DNA from: an uncultured Bacteroidales bacterium
Lineage (GTDB): Bacteria; Bacteroidota; Bacteroidia; Bacteroidales; Muribaculaceae
Direction: 5' to 3'
Assembly (NCBI GenBank): GCA_902779125.1
Contig: CACZAC010000007.1
Span: forward strand, 1 to 64,000
DNA length: 64,000 nucleotides
Shown one piece after another: positions 16,393-24,410 of this stretch. The stretch's first letter is position 1; each line of letters starts with the position of its first letter. The notes beneath the pieces are model-generated. The model ran no database searches, had not been told where the DNA came from, and was given only the letters and a program-made list of their open reading frames with translations. Both the position numbers and the translations under genes were made by a program.

Positions 16393-17384
16393 TGAACCTT
16401 GCTCACCCAGGATGGCTATGGCTGCTGCCCGTGCTGATGATACCTCTCATCGCATGGTACGTCTATAGTCAGGACAAGAATGAACCCGAGATGAACGTGT
16501 CATCAACGCGTGCGTTTGACGGCATGGGCACGAGTTGGAAGGTATGGCTCAAGCACCTGTCATTTGCCCTCAAGATGGGAGCGTTGGCATGTCTCATTAT
16601 TATACTGTGCCGCCCGCAGACTAAGGACAGTTGGTCAACCAGCGATGTGGAGGGTACCGACATTGTCATTGCCCTCGACGTGTCCACCAGTATGCTCGCC
16701 AAGGATTTCTCTCCAAACCGTTTTGAGAGTGCCAAGCGGGTGGCAACCCAGTTTGTGAGCGGCCGTGACCATGACAACATCGGCCTGGTGCTGTTTGCAG
16801 GCGAGAGCTTTACTCAGGTGCCCATGACCATGGACAATGCAACGCTCGTCAATGCCATCGGAATGACCGAGGTTGGCGTGTTGGAGGACGGTACTGCCAT
16901 CGGTGACGGCATTGCTACCGCCATCAACCGCATCCGTGACGGCAAGGCCAAGAGCAAGAGCATCATCCTGCTCACCGACGGTTCCAACAATACAGGTGTG
17001 GTGGCACCCAACACAGCCGCCGACATCGCCCGCAAGTATGGCATCAAGATTTACACCATCGGCGTGGGCAGCAACGGCACTGCCGAGTATCCCGTTGCTA
17101 TCGACTATGCCGGCAATATCCAGTATCAGCGTATGCCCGTGGTCATTGATGAGGCTACCTTGAAGACCATCGCCTCGAAGACGGGCGGCAAGTACTTCCG
17201 TGCCACTTCGGGCAGTGTGCTGCGCAGCATCTTCAAGGAAATCGACCAATTGGAGAAGACCCACATGGACGTGCAGCGCTTCACCCACACCGAAGACCAC
17301 TACGAGCCGTGGGCACTGCTCTTGCTCGGGTTGCTGCTGCTGAGCCTGCTGATGGACTTCACCTTGTTAAGGCATATCCCTTGA
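16389..17384 (+). CDS. batA: BatA, membrane VWA-domain protein
   Basis: A 331-residue protein with an N-terminal membrane segment (MMNLAHPGWLWLLPVLMIPLIAWYV), a second at about 58-78, and a C-terminal one (about 308-325). These frame a VWA domain with MIDAS D-V-S-T-S near residue 98 and LLTDGSNNTG. In Bacteroides fragilis, Bat proteins contribute to tolerance of oxygen and oxidative stress; the molecular role is unresolved. The start is ATG 16389 (overlapping the previous stop) or ATG 16392, which aligns better with BatB (MINFAHPQYF). A heptad array fills the gap to batB. Confidence 0.92.
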   Translation: MMNLAHPGWLWLLPVLMIPLIAWYVYSQDKNEPEMNVSSTRAFDGMGTSWKVWLKHLSFALKMGALACLIIILCRPQTKDSWSTSDVEGTDIVIALDVSTSMLAKDFSPNRFESAKRVATQFVSGRDHDNIGLVLFAGESFTQVPMTMDNATLVNAIGMTEVGVLEDGTAIGDGIATAINRIRDGKAKSKSIILLTDGSNNTGVVAPNTAADIARKYGIKIYTIGVGSNGTAEYPVAIDYAGNIQYQRMPVVIDEATLKTIASKTGGKYFRATSGSVLRSIFKEIDQLEKTHMDVQRFTHTEDHYEPWALLLLGLLLLSLLMDFTLLRHIP

Positions 17385-17401
17385 GTTTTACCCTTTGGCT
17401 G

Positions 17402-17459
17402 AAAACTGAAAACTGAAAACTGACAACTAGAAACTAGGGACTAGAAACTGGAAACTAAG
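17402..17459 (+). repeat. Heptad array between batA and batB
   Basis: Eight AACT-orientation units in a row (AACTGAA, AACTGAA, AACTGAC, AACTAGA, AACTAGG, GACTAGA, AACTGGA, AACTAAG), ending two bases before the batB ATG. Confidence 0.85.
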
Positions 17460-17461
17460 AT

Positions 17462-18532
17462 ATGATCAATTTTGCTCATCCGCAATATTTCTACCTGCTG
17501 CTCCTGCTGCCCGCACTGGTGCTGCTGTTCCTGTGGAACCGCAATGACCGCAAGCGGCGGTTGCAGCGCTATGGAAAGCGCACTTCCATCGAGCCGTTGA
17601 TGCCCGAGGTGTCGCGCTACAAGCCGTGGATTAGACTTGTACTGGAACTGCTGTTGCTCACGATGGTCATCGTGGTACTTGCCCGTCCCCGTGCCGGCTC
17701 CAGCAAGACAACTACACAGGTCCATGGCATCGAGGTGATGGTCGCTGTTGACGTGTCCAACTCGATGAATGCGTCAAGCACCGATAACCCGCAGGATGTG
17801 AGTCGCTTGCAGCGCTCCAAGATGATTCTGCAGAAGCTCATCGACCGCCTAGACAATAATAAGGTGGGTCTTATCGTGTTTGCAGGCAATGCCTACATGC
17901 AGATGCCCATGACCAGTGACGCCGCATCGGCCAAGCTGTTCCTGAATGGTATCAGCACCAGTATGGCGCCTACTCAAGGCACTGCAATCGGCGCAGCCAT
18001 TAATCTGGCGCTTAACGGTTTTTCTCAAAGCAAAAAATCACAGAAAGCCATCATCATTATCACCGATGGCGAGAACTTTGAGGACGACGCAGTCGGTGCC
18101 GCCAAGGAAGCCGCCAAACTCGGTGTACAGGTCAATGTGATCGGTGTGGGCTCTACTAATGGCGCTCCCATACCCATGGAAGGAGGCTACCTGACCGACG
18201 ACAATGGCAACCCCGTGACCACCTATCTCAACGAGAAGATGGCCCAGGAGATTGCCGAGGCGGGCAAGGGCGTCTATATTTCAGGAACGGCATCTGATGC
18301 CGTATCGACCCTGCAGGAAACGCTTGACAAACTCGCCAAGAGCGACCTGGCTGCTGTGAGCTATACTCAACACGATGAGCAGTTCCCCGTGTTTGCCACG
18401 CTGGCGCTGTTGTTGCTGTTGGCGCTGCTGCTCTTGCTCGAACGCAAGAATCCGTGGCTCAAGAAGTACAATTTCTTTACAAAGGACAAGAAAAACAATA
18501 CTATTAAGAATGAGACTCAACAAGATAAATAA
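17462..18532 (+). CDS. batB: BatB, membrane VWA-domain protein
   Basis: A 356-residue paralogue of BatA with the same layout: N-terminal segment (FAHPQYFYLLLLLPALVLLFLW), second helix (about 60-78), VWA domain with MIDAS D-V-S-N-S near residue 97 and IITDGEN, and a C-terminal helix (about 309-323). Its last 23 bases overlap the start of batC in another frame, suggesting tight co-translation. It is expected to form an inner-membrane complex with BatA and the TPR protein BatC. Confidence 0.92.
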   Translation: MINFAHPQYFYLLLLLPALVLLFLWNRNDRKRRLQRYGKRTSIEPLMPEVSRYKPWIRLVLELLLLTMVIVVLARPRAGSSKTTTQVHGIEVMVAVDVSNSMNASSTDNPQDVSRLQRSKMILQKLIDRLDNNKVGLIVFAGNAYMQMPMTSDAASAKLFLNGISTSMAPTQGTAIGAAINLALNGFSQSKKSQKAIIIITDGENFEDDAVGAAKEAAKLGVQVNVIGVGSTNGAPIPMEGGYLTDDNGNPVTTYLNEKMAQEIAEAGKGVYISGTASDAVSTLQETLDKLAKSDLAAVSYTQHDEQFPVFATLALLLLLALLLLLERKNPWLKKYNFFTKDKKNNTIKNETQQDK

Positions 18533-19361
18533 GCATCTGGTGGCTATGATGCTGCTTGCTGTCATGGCAATGGGCGTTTCTCTGCCCGTACAGGCTGGGG
18601 ACAAGGGACCCAAGATGACCAAGCAGGAGCGAGTGTGCCTGCGCAACGGCAACAAGCTGTATGAGAAAAAGCGCTATGCCGAGGCCGAGGTCGAGTACCG
18701 CAAGGCCTTGCAGGCCAATCCGGCTAGCGAAAAAGCACAGTTCAACCTCGCAACTGCACTCATGCGTCAAGGAAGTGTCACCGCACAGGAAAACGACGAC
18801 AAGAATCCGATGAAGCAGGCCGAGGGTATCTTGACCAATCTGGCCAAGGGCGCACAGGACAAGCAACTGCGCGGTAAAGCCAGTTATGACTTGGGCAACA
18901 TCGCCTATGGCCGTCAAGACTATGACAAGGCAGTAGAGTTCTACAAACATGCCCTGCGCTGCAACCCTGATGACAACCAGGCGCGTCAAAACCTGCGCTT
19001 GGCTCAGCTCAAGAAGCAGCAACAGGACAAAAACAAGGATAAGAATCAAGACAACAAGGACCAGAACAAGAACCAAAATAAAGACCAAAATAAGGACCAA
19101 AACAAAGATCAGAATAAGGACCAGAATAAAGACCAGAATAAGGATCAAAACAAGGACCAAAACCAAGATAAGCAAGACCAAAACCAGAATCAGCAGAATC
19201 AGGATAAACAACAGCAACAGCAAGGCGGCATGAGCCAGCAGAACGCCGAACAGGTGCTCAAGGCCATGCAGGACCGTGAACGTGCCACCCAGCAGCGCAT
19301 CAACGCCCAGCAGGCTCAGCAACAGCGCCATGAGCGTCAGCGCACCAACAAGAAGTGGTAA
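18510..19361 (+). CDS. batC: BatC, periplasmic TPR protein with Asn/Lys/Asp/Gln tract
   Basis: The start is placed at ATG 18510, inside the 3' end of batB, because it gives a signal peptide (MRLNKINKHLVAMMLLAVMAMGVSLPVQA). A longer reading from 18375 is simply batB sequence in the wrong frame. The mature protein carries TPR units (about 45-165: RNGNKLYEKKRYAEAEVEYRKAL and YDLGNIAYGRQDYDKAVEFYKHAL). A low-complexity hydrophilic tract follows (about 170-240), with seven perfect Asn-Lys-Asp-Gln repeats. It ends in a basic, Gln-rich tail. TPR proteins of Bat operons probably scaffold the VWA proteins. Length is 283 residues. Confidence 0.88.
   Translation: MRLNKINKHLVAMMLLAVMAMGVSLPVQAGDKGPKMTKQERVCLRNGNKLYEKKRYAEAEVEYRKALQANPASEKAQFNLATALMRQGSVTAQENDDKNPMKQAEGILTNLAKGAQDKQLRGKASYDLGNIAYGRQDYDKAVEFYKHALRCNPDDNQARQNLRLAQLKKQQQDKNKDKNQDNKDQNKNQNKDQNKDQNKDQNKDQNKDQNKDQNKDQNQDKQDQNQNQQNQDKQQQQQGGMSQQNAEQVLKAMQDRERATQQRINAQQAQQQRHERQRTNKKW
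19077..19160 (+). repeat. Seven tandem 12-bp units in batC (Asn-Lys-Asp-Gln)
   Basis: The units differ at third positions (AAT/AAC, AAA/AAG, GAC/GAT, CAA/CAG) yet encode the identical tetrapeptide. This suggests an old array kept at the protein level rather than a fresh slippage product. Confidence 0.9.
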
Positions 19362-19375
19362 TTATCATACTCTGT

Positions 19376-19400
19376 GAGAACTGGCAACTGATAAAAGTCA
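19376..19400 (+). repeat. Short heptad array before batD
   Basis: GAACTGGCAACTGATAAAAG: two to three AACTNNN units in the 39-base batC-batD spacer, reaching the batD start codon. Confidence 0.55.
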
Positions 19401-21218
19401 ATGAAGCGAATCATCAACATAGCAATCCTGCTCTTGACGACCGTGATGGCGGTACAGGCGACATCGTTTACCGTCGAGGCGCCGCGCCAGGTTGTCGAGG
19501 GCAATAAGTTCAATGTCACTTTTGTGCTCAACAACGGTGAGGGTAGCAGTTTCACGCCTCCCGAGGTGACGGGGGCCAAGCTTATCTATGGTCCCAGCGT
19601 GTCGCACAGTTACAGCTCATCGTGGGTCAACGGCAAGTCAAGTAGCAGCTCGACTGAGGAGTACACCATGATTTATAAGGCTACCGCTACCGGCAAGTGC
19701 CACATTGGTGCCGCATCGATTGTGGTGGGTGGTAAGCGCATGGCTACCAAGGCTTTCACCATTGAGGTATTGCCGTCGGGCAGTCATGCCAATACCCAGT
19801 CGCAGCGGCAGACCACACCTGGAGCCCCTACGCCTTACAGCGACCCCATGACGCAGACTGCCGACAAGGCGGTGAGCGGCAAGGACCTGTTTGTGCGCAT
19901 CGAGATGTCCAAACCGCGCGTCTATGAGCAACAGGCTGTCGTGTGCACCATCAAATTGTACACCAAGTACCAGATTTCGCAGTTTATGCCCACCATACAG
20001 CCCTCGTTCGATGGCTTCTTGATTGAGGAGATTCCCGTTCAGCCTGCTTTGAACAAGGTTGAGACCTTGAATGGGGAGCGATACATGACAGCAATCCTCA
20101 AGCAGTGCATCCTCTATCCGCAGCAGAGTGGCAACCTCACCATTTCTTCTGGCAACTATGATGTGAGTGTGGTTCAGTTCGACACGTTCCGCAGCATCTT
20201 TGGTTCCATCTCCAAACCTGTCGAGAAGGACCTCAAGGTGACCAGCAACAAGGCAACGGTCCACATTCTGCCATTGCCTGACCCCAAGCCCGCCTCGTTC
20301 ACAGGTGCTGTGGGGCGCTTCAACGTCACCACCGACCTCAAACCCGCTAACGGCTTCAAGACCTATAGTGCTGCAACCTACCGCTATATCATCAGTGGTA
20401 CGGGCAACATCAAGTACATCAAGGCTCCCGAGGTCAAATTCCCTGACCAGTTTGATGTCTATGACCCTAAGACCGACGTCCAAGTCAACGACGGCGCCGG
20501 TGACATGAGCGGCAGGGTTGTGATGGACTACACCTTTATCCCGCAATATGCAGGCGAGTTTGAAATTCCGGCGAGTGAGTTTTCCTATTTTGACCCTGAC
20601 GCAGGCAAGTATGTCACAGTCAACGTGCCCGCCCGTCACCTCACTGTAGCTAAGGGCGAGGGACAGCCCAGTAACCACTATCGCATGAAAAATATGGACA
20701 TCCGTCCCATCAAGAGCGGTGACCTGGGCTTGAAAAAGTCTCACGGCTACATCGTGGACAGTTGGGCTTACTGGTTGTGGTTTATCTTGCCGTTGCTGGC
20801 GCTCGTGGCACTGTTGCTGTATTACCGCAAGCAACTGAAGGAGCGTGCCGATGTGCGCCGCATGCGTTCCAAGCGTGCCAGCAAGGTGGCTCAGCGCCGT
20901 CTCAAGGCTGCCCGTGGCTTTGCTTCGCGTGGTGACCGCAGCGGCTTCTATGCCGAGATGCTGAGTGCCCTGTGGGGCTACATGAGTGACAAACTGTCGA
21001 TTCCCGTGAGCGAACTGAGCAAGGATAATATCAATGCCGAGCTGGAACAGTACGGCATCGACGAGCAATTGCGCCAGGAGTCGATGGCACTCATCGACAA
21101 GTGTGAGTTTGCCCAGTATGCTCCTGAACTGGCTTCAGGCGATATGAACGCTGTGCTCGACGAGGCAGCAGGCATTATCGACCGACTGGAAAGCGTGAAA
21201 AGAAAAGTGAGGAGTTAA
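19401..21218 (+). CDS. batD: BatD, large exported membrane-anchored protein
   Basis: A 605-residue protein with a signal peptide (MKRIINIAILLLTTVMAVQA) and several beta-sandwich units, typical of BatD (ARQVVEGNKFNVTFVLNN-like start, FTPPEVTGAKLIYGPSVSHSYS). It has a late transmembrane segment (SWAYWLWFILPLLALVALLLYY, about 452-473) and a basic cytoplasmic helical tail. The order matches Bacteroides BatD. The C-terminal Val-Arg-Ser-stop is encoded by GTGAGGAGTTAA, the first units of the following heptad array, as in the DUF58 gene of the same operon. Confidence 0.9.
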   Translation: MKRIINIAILLLTTVMAVQATSFTVEAPRQVVEGNKFNVTFVLNNGEGSSFTPPEVTGAKLIYGPSVSHSYSSSWVNGKSSSSSTEEYTMIYKATATGKCHIGAASIVVGGKRMATKAFTIEVLPSGSHANTQSQRQTTPGAPTPYSDPMTQTADKAVSGKDLFVRIEMSKPRVYEQQAVVCTIKLYTKYQISQFMPTIQPSFDGFLIEEIPVQPALNKVETLNGERYMTAILKQCILYPQQSGNLTISSGNYDVSVVQFDTFRSIFGSISKPVEKDLKVTSNKATVHILPLPDPKPASFTGAVGRFNVTTDLKPANGFKTYSAATYRYIISGTGNIKYIKAPEVKFPDQFDVYDPKTDVQVNDGAGDMSGRVVMDYTFIPQYAGEFEIPASEFSYFDPDAGKYVTVNVPARHLTVAKGEGQPSNHYRMKNMDIRPIKSGDLGLKKSHGYIVDSWAYWLWFILPLLALVALLLYYRKQLKERADVRRMRSKRASKVAQRRLKAARGFASRGDRSGFYAEMLSALWGYMSDKLSIPVSELSKDNINAELEQYGIDEQLRQESMALIDKCEFAQYAPELASGDMNAVLDEAAGIIDRLESVKRKVRS

Positions 21219-21298
21219 AAGTGAGGAGTTAGAAGTTAGGAGTTAAAACTGACGACTGAAAACTGAAAACTGAAAACTGACGACTGACAACTGAAAAA
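21208..21298. repeat. Large inverted heptad array between batD and batE
   Basis: The left arm in AGTT orientation (GGAGTTA, AAAGTGA, GGAGTTA, GAAGTTA, GGAGTTA) overlaps the batD stop. The right arm in AACT orientation (AACTGAC, GACTGAA, AACTGAA, AACTGAA, AACTGAC, GACTGAC, AACTGAA) ends at the batE start. Confidence 0.85.
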
Positions 21299-21300
21299 AA

Positions 21301-22071
21301 ATGAAACAAGTCATCATTACCATATTGTTAGCTGTGTTGGCATTGCCCATTTTGGCCAATAATGCCAACATCGACCGCGCTAACCAAGCCTACAAGCAGG
21401 AACTCTATAATGAGGCGCTGAAACTCTATCTGCAGGAGGCTGAAAAGACCGGCGTTTCGTCGGCGCTGTACTGCAACATCGGCGACACCTATTATCGCCT
21501 CAAGGACAACGTGCATGCTGTGCTCTTCTATGAGCGCGCTTTGCTGCTTGACCCGTCAAACAGTGACGCGAGGTTTAACTTGGAGTTCGTGCGCGGCAAG
21601 ATGCAGTTGCCTGATGATGCGGGCGACTCGTGGTTCAGCAACTGGGTAGATCAGACGGTGAGCCACTTGTCGAGCAATACCTGGGCTATCATTGCCATCA
21701 TCACCTTCCTGCTGTTCCTGGCAGGTGTGGCTGTCTATCTGTTCATGGACAATGTGCTGATGAGGAAGATTGGTTTCTTTGGCGGTGCGGTGCTGATGGT
21801 GGCGTGCATCCTGGCCAATCTGGCTGCCTTCCATGTCTATAACAAGGCTACAGCTGGCAACGGTGCTATCATCATGCCTGAAATTGTGACCTTGAGTAAA
21901 GCACCGCGAGAGCCTCGTGACAAGGACCAAGAAGCTTTCCAACTGCGACAAGGTACACGAGTTGAGATTGTCGATACCATTTCCGATGGTGCCAATGGCA
22001 AGTGGTTGCAGGTTTCTACTGCAGGCGGTCACAAGGCATGGCTCAATGCCAAGGACGTCGAGGTGATTTAG
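21301..22071 (+). CDS. batE: BatE, TPR and SH3-like membrane protein
   Basis: A 256-residue protein with a signal peptide (about 1-19) and two TPR units (about 23-95: NQAYKQELYNEALKLYLQEAEK and CNIGDTYYRLKDNVHAVLFYERALLLDPSN). Two transmembrane segments follow (about 127-148 and 157-176). A C-terminal bacterial SH3-like domain (about 195-256) ends GKWLQVSTAGGHKAWLNAKDVEVI. This is the standard BatE layout and closes the operon; a hairpin follows the stop codon. Confidence 0.9.
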   Translation: MKQVIITILLAVLALPILANNANIDRANQAYKQELYNEALKLYLQEAEKTGVSSALYCNIGDTYYRLKDNVHAVLFYERALLLDPSNSDARFNLEFVRGKMQLPDDAGDSWFSNWVDQTVSHLSSNTWAIIAIITFLLFLAGVAVYLFMDNVLMRKIGFFGGAVLMVACILANLAAFHVYNKATAGNGAIIMPEIVTLSKAPREPRDKDQEAFQLRQGTRVEIVDTISDGANGKWLQVSTAGGHKAWLNAKDVEVI

Positions 22072-22113
22072 TCCATTGCGCTAATGCGCAATGGAAGTTT
22101 AGAGATTAGAGGA
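22072..22113 (+). repeat. Hairpin followed by heptad units after batE
   Basis: TCCATTGCGC-TAAT-GCGCAATGGA (22072-22095), a perfect 10-bp stem, abuts AGTTTAGAGATTAGAGG (22096-22112). The hairpin begins at the base after the batE stop codon and may end the bat transcript, though it lacks a T-run. Confidence 0.7.
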
Positions 22114-22144
22114 ATTACGGCAAGACGCAAAAAACAAGAAACTG

Positions 22145-22810
22145 ATGCTAGAGTACTTGAACGACATTGATACTGATGCCCTGTTGGCTGTGAACGGCCT
22201 GCATGACATGTTCCAGGACGCTTTCTGGTGGATGGTGTCTGCCAAGTGGTCATCGGCACTGTTGTTGCTGGCACTGGTGTGGATATTGTTGCGCCAGAAC
22301 CGCCGTCATGCCTTGCTTGTGCTGGCTATGTTGGGATTAACCGTACTGGTCGCCGACCAGGTGTCGTCAGGACTCATCAAGCATCTTGTGGAGCGTTTGC
22401 GTCCCACCCATGACCCCTCGCTTGACAATATGGTTCACGTTATCAACGGTTATCGCGGTGGCATGTACGGCTTTGTGTCGAGCCATGCCGCCAATTTCTT
22501 TGCTGTCGCCACATTTATATCCCTTATCATGCGTCATCGGCTGGTAACCTGCTCATTGTTCACATGGGCGTTGCTGCAGTGCTACAGCCGCGTCTATCTG
22601 GGAGTCCACTATCCGGGCGACATCATGGGCGGCATCGTCGTTGGCGTGCTAGCCGGCTGGCTCGTGTGGCGCTTGATGTGTTGGATTCAGCACCGTTGGC
22701 GCCTTCCTCGAGGCCACTACACTCGCCCTGACGCAACTCTTATGGCCTCATCGGTCGCCGTCACCATTATAGGCCTCCTCACTGCAGCCCTCATCACCAT
22801 CAACATCTGA
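22145..22810 (+). CDS. PAP2-family membrane phosphatase
   Basis: A 221-residue polytopic membrane protein with the three PAP2 phosphatase motifs: KHLVERLRPTH (about 76-86), SSHAANFF (about 109-116, with Ser-Ser-His-Ala replacing the usual Pro-Ser-Gly-His) and SRVYLGVHYPGD (about 148-159). Likely substrates are lipid phosphates such as undecaprenyl pyrophosphate or lipid A phosphates; motifs alone do not decide. It follows the bat operon by 73 bases. Confidence 0.88.
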   Translation: MLEYLNDIDTDALLAVNGLHDMFQDAFWWMVSAKWSSALLLLALVWILLRQNRRHALLVLAMLGLTVLVADQVSSGLIKHLVERLRPTHDPSLDNMVHVINGYRGGMYGFVSSHAANFFAVATFISLIMRHRLVTCSLFTWALLQCYSRVYLGVHYPGDIMGGIVVGVLAGWLVWRLMCWIQHRWRLPRGHYTRPDATLMASSVAVTIIGLLTAALITINI

Positions 22811-22843
22811 AAGCGCTAAATGGGCTTTTTTGTTGGGATTATT

Positions 22844-22874
22844 TTTGTGAATTGGATAAAATGTCGTATCTTTG
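22844..22874 (+). promoter_or_regulatory. Promoter of the small DNA-binding-like gene
   Basis: TTTG (22844-22847), a 19-nt spacer and TATCTTTG (22867-22874). The predicted start near 22880 rules out a longer reading that begins at 22872. Confidence 0.7.
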
Positions 22875-22928
22875 GGGGAAATTACTGATATACTGCAATT
22901 TTCACACAACAATCATAAAGAATCGCTT

Positions 22929-23189
22929 ATGTCGAGGACCATCACATTCAATGAACTGAGACGCATCAAAAATCGTCTTCCCGAAGGCTCCATCCATGCT
23001 ATCGCCGACAAACTCAACCTGCCGGTTCAGTCGGTGCGCAACTATTTTGGCGGGTCAAATTATGAGTTCGGGACCAATATGGGCTTCCACTTGGAGCCTG
23101 GCCCCGATGGTGGACTGGTCGTGCTTGACGACCCTCAAATTCTTGACATGGCTCTCGAGATTCTCGAGCAAGCGGGCACTAACAGTTAA
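22929..23189 (+). CDS. Small protein with HTH-like N-terminus, possible DNA-binding regulator
   Basis: An 86-residue soluble protein from ATG 22929. Residues about 1-40 (TFNELRRIKNRLPEGSIHAIADKLNLPVQSVRNYFGG) read like a helix-turn-helix in which AIADKLNLPVQSVRNYF would be the turn and recognition helix. The rest is acidic. Similar short proteins occur widely in Bacteroidales, usually labelled DNA-binding; no target is known. Its last codons (Asn-Ser-stop) run into a heptad array, AACAGTTAATAGTTAATAG. Confidence 0.7.
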   Translation: MSRTITFNELRRIKNRLPEGSIHAIADKLNLPVQSVRNYFGGSNYEFGTNMGFHLEPGPDGGLVVLDDPQILDMALEILEQAGTNS

Positions 23190-23274
23190 TAGTTAATAGT
23201 TGGCATCAGTCATGACTCTAACTTCTAACTCCTGACTCCTCATTCCTAACTCCTAACTCTTAATTCCTCACTCA
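23181..23274. repeat. Inverted heptad array before the universal stress gene
   Basis: Left arm of AGTT units (CAGTTAA, TAGTTAA, TAGTTGG), a short centre, then AACT-orientation units (AACTTCT, AACTCCT, GACTCCT, CATTCCT, AACTCCT, AACTCTT, AATTCCT, CACTCAC). It reaches to three bases before the next ATG. Confidence 0.85.
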
Positions 23275-23276
23275 CT

Positions 23277-24386
23277 ATGGACTGCAACAAGAATAACAAC
23301 AACGATCCCAACCGGTTGATTACCGTCGCTATTCACACGTTTGACCGTGCGGTGGATTTAAAGAATACCCTTGAGGAAGAAGGTATCGAGGTGAAACTGC
23401 ACAATGTCAACCTCGACGAGAAAGTGCTCGGTTCGGGGGTGAGGGTGCGTATCCGTGAGCGTGACCTGCCGTTGGCGCTGCAGATTATCGAGTCGCCCGA
23501 GACCACAACGAGCGATCAGCGCTGTGTGTTGTTGCCGGTGGACTTCGGTAAGTACTCGCTTAAATCGGTCAAACTGGGAATGGAATATGCCCGTCGCAGT
23601 CGTGGGCGTGTCGTTCTGTTGCACAGCTACATCAATGAGCGCCACACGATGTCGTTGCCCTTTGGTAGTGACCGCTATGAAAGCCCCGAGGATGATTTCA
23701 AGAACATCAAGAAAACCGCTCTTCAGCGCATGGACGAGTTTGAGCAGATGCTCAAGGAGAAAATCGCTGCCGGCGAGTTACCTAAGGTGAAAATCGAGAC
23801 CAAGGTGACCGAGGGTATCCCCGAGGAGCAGATTCTGCATTATGCGCGCAAGTATGACGTGGCGCTTATCGTGATGGGAACCAGTGGCACCAACCGACGT
23901 CGTCAGAATCTCATCGGCAGTGTGGCTGGCGAGGTGATGGATGCCTGTAAATTCCCTATTTTCACCGTGCCCATCGGCATGCCTGACGTGGGTTTGACCG
24001 ACATCACCCATGTGGCGTTTTTCTCCAACCTTGTCCAGCAGGATTTGATTTCGTTTGACCGCTTCGCGCGCTTGTTCAATATGCGTGGCGTGGAGATTAC
24101 CATTATCCCCGTGGTCGATAAGAAAGAGCGCCGGCTGGTGGACCAGTCATTGCAGCAACTGGTGAAATACTGCCGTGACCACTATCCCGAGTGTACCTTC
24201 AAGACCAAGCGCATTGCAGCCAAGACCTTTATGGACAGCTTCGCTCAATTCGCCAAAGACGAGAATATCCAGCTCATCGCTGTCCCCAACAAGAAATCCA
24301 GCATCTTCTCGCGTCTGTTCAACCCCAGCATCGCCCACCGTGTCCTGTTCCAGACCGACACACCCATGCTCGTCGTGCCTGTGTAA
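23277..24386 (+). CDS. Tandem universal stress protein with DUF2007-like N-terminus
   Basis: A 369-residue cytoplasmic protein. Residues about 14-72 (LITVAIHTFDRAVDLKNTLEEEGIEVKLHNVN) resemble the small DUF2007 signalling domain. The first UspA domain (about 82-230) carries the ATP-binding pattern GTSG-TNRRRQNLI-GSVAGEVM followed by PIFTVP. A second UspA-like domain (about 237-369) lacks an obvious nucleotide loop. It probably binds ATP and acts in stress adaptation; placement after the aerotolerance operon is suggestive only. Confidence 0.85.
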   Translation: MDCNKNNNNDPNRLITVAIHTFDRAVDLKNTLEEEGIEVKLHNVNLDEKVLGSGVRVRIRERDLPLALQIIESPETTTSDQRCVLLPVDFGKYSLKSVKLGMEYARRSRGRVVLLHSYINERHTMSLPFGSDRYESPEDDFKNIKKTALQRMDEFEQMLKEKIAAGELPKVKIETKVTEGIPEEQILHYARKYDVALIVMGTSGTNRRRQNLIGSVAGEVMDACKFPIFTVPIGMPDVGLTDITHVAFFSNLVQQDLISFDRFARLFNMRGVEITIIPVVDKKERRLVDQSLQQLVKYCRDHYPECTFKTKRIAAKTFMDSFAQFAKDENIQLIAVPNKKSSIFSRLFNPSIAHRVLFQTDTPMLVVPV

Positions 24387-24410
24387 TGCGTTATTCCGTT
24401 AGGATTCCTA

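Noticed and set aside
17402-17459. Heptad arrays as coding repeats
   Set aside because: They contain stops in several frames, lie between genes, and reach into coding sequence only at the last few codons of a gene.
19638-21068. 476-codon open frame on the minus strand
   Set aside because: Lies wholly opposite batD, has no recognisable domain and mirrors its codon structure.
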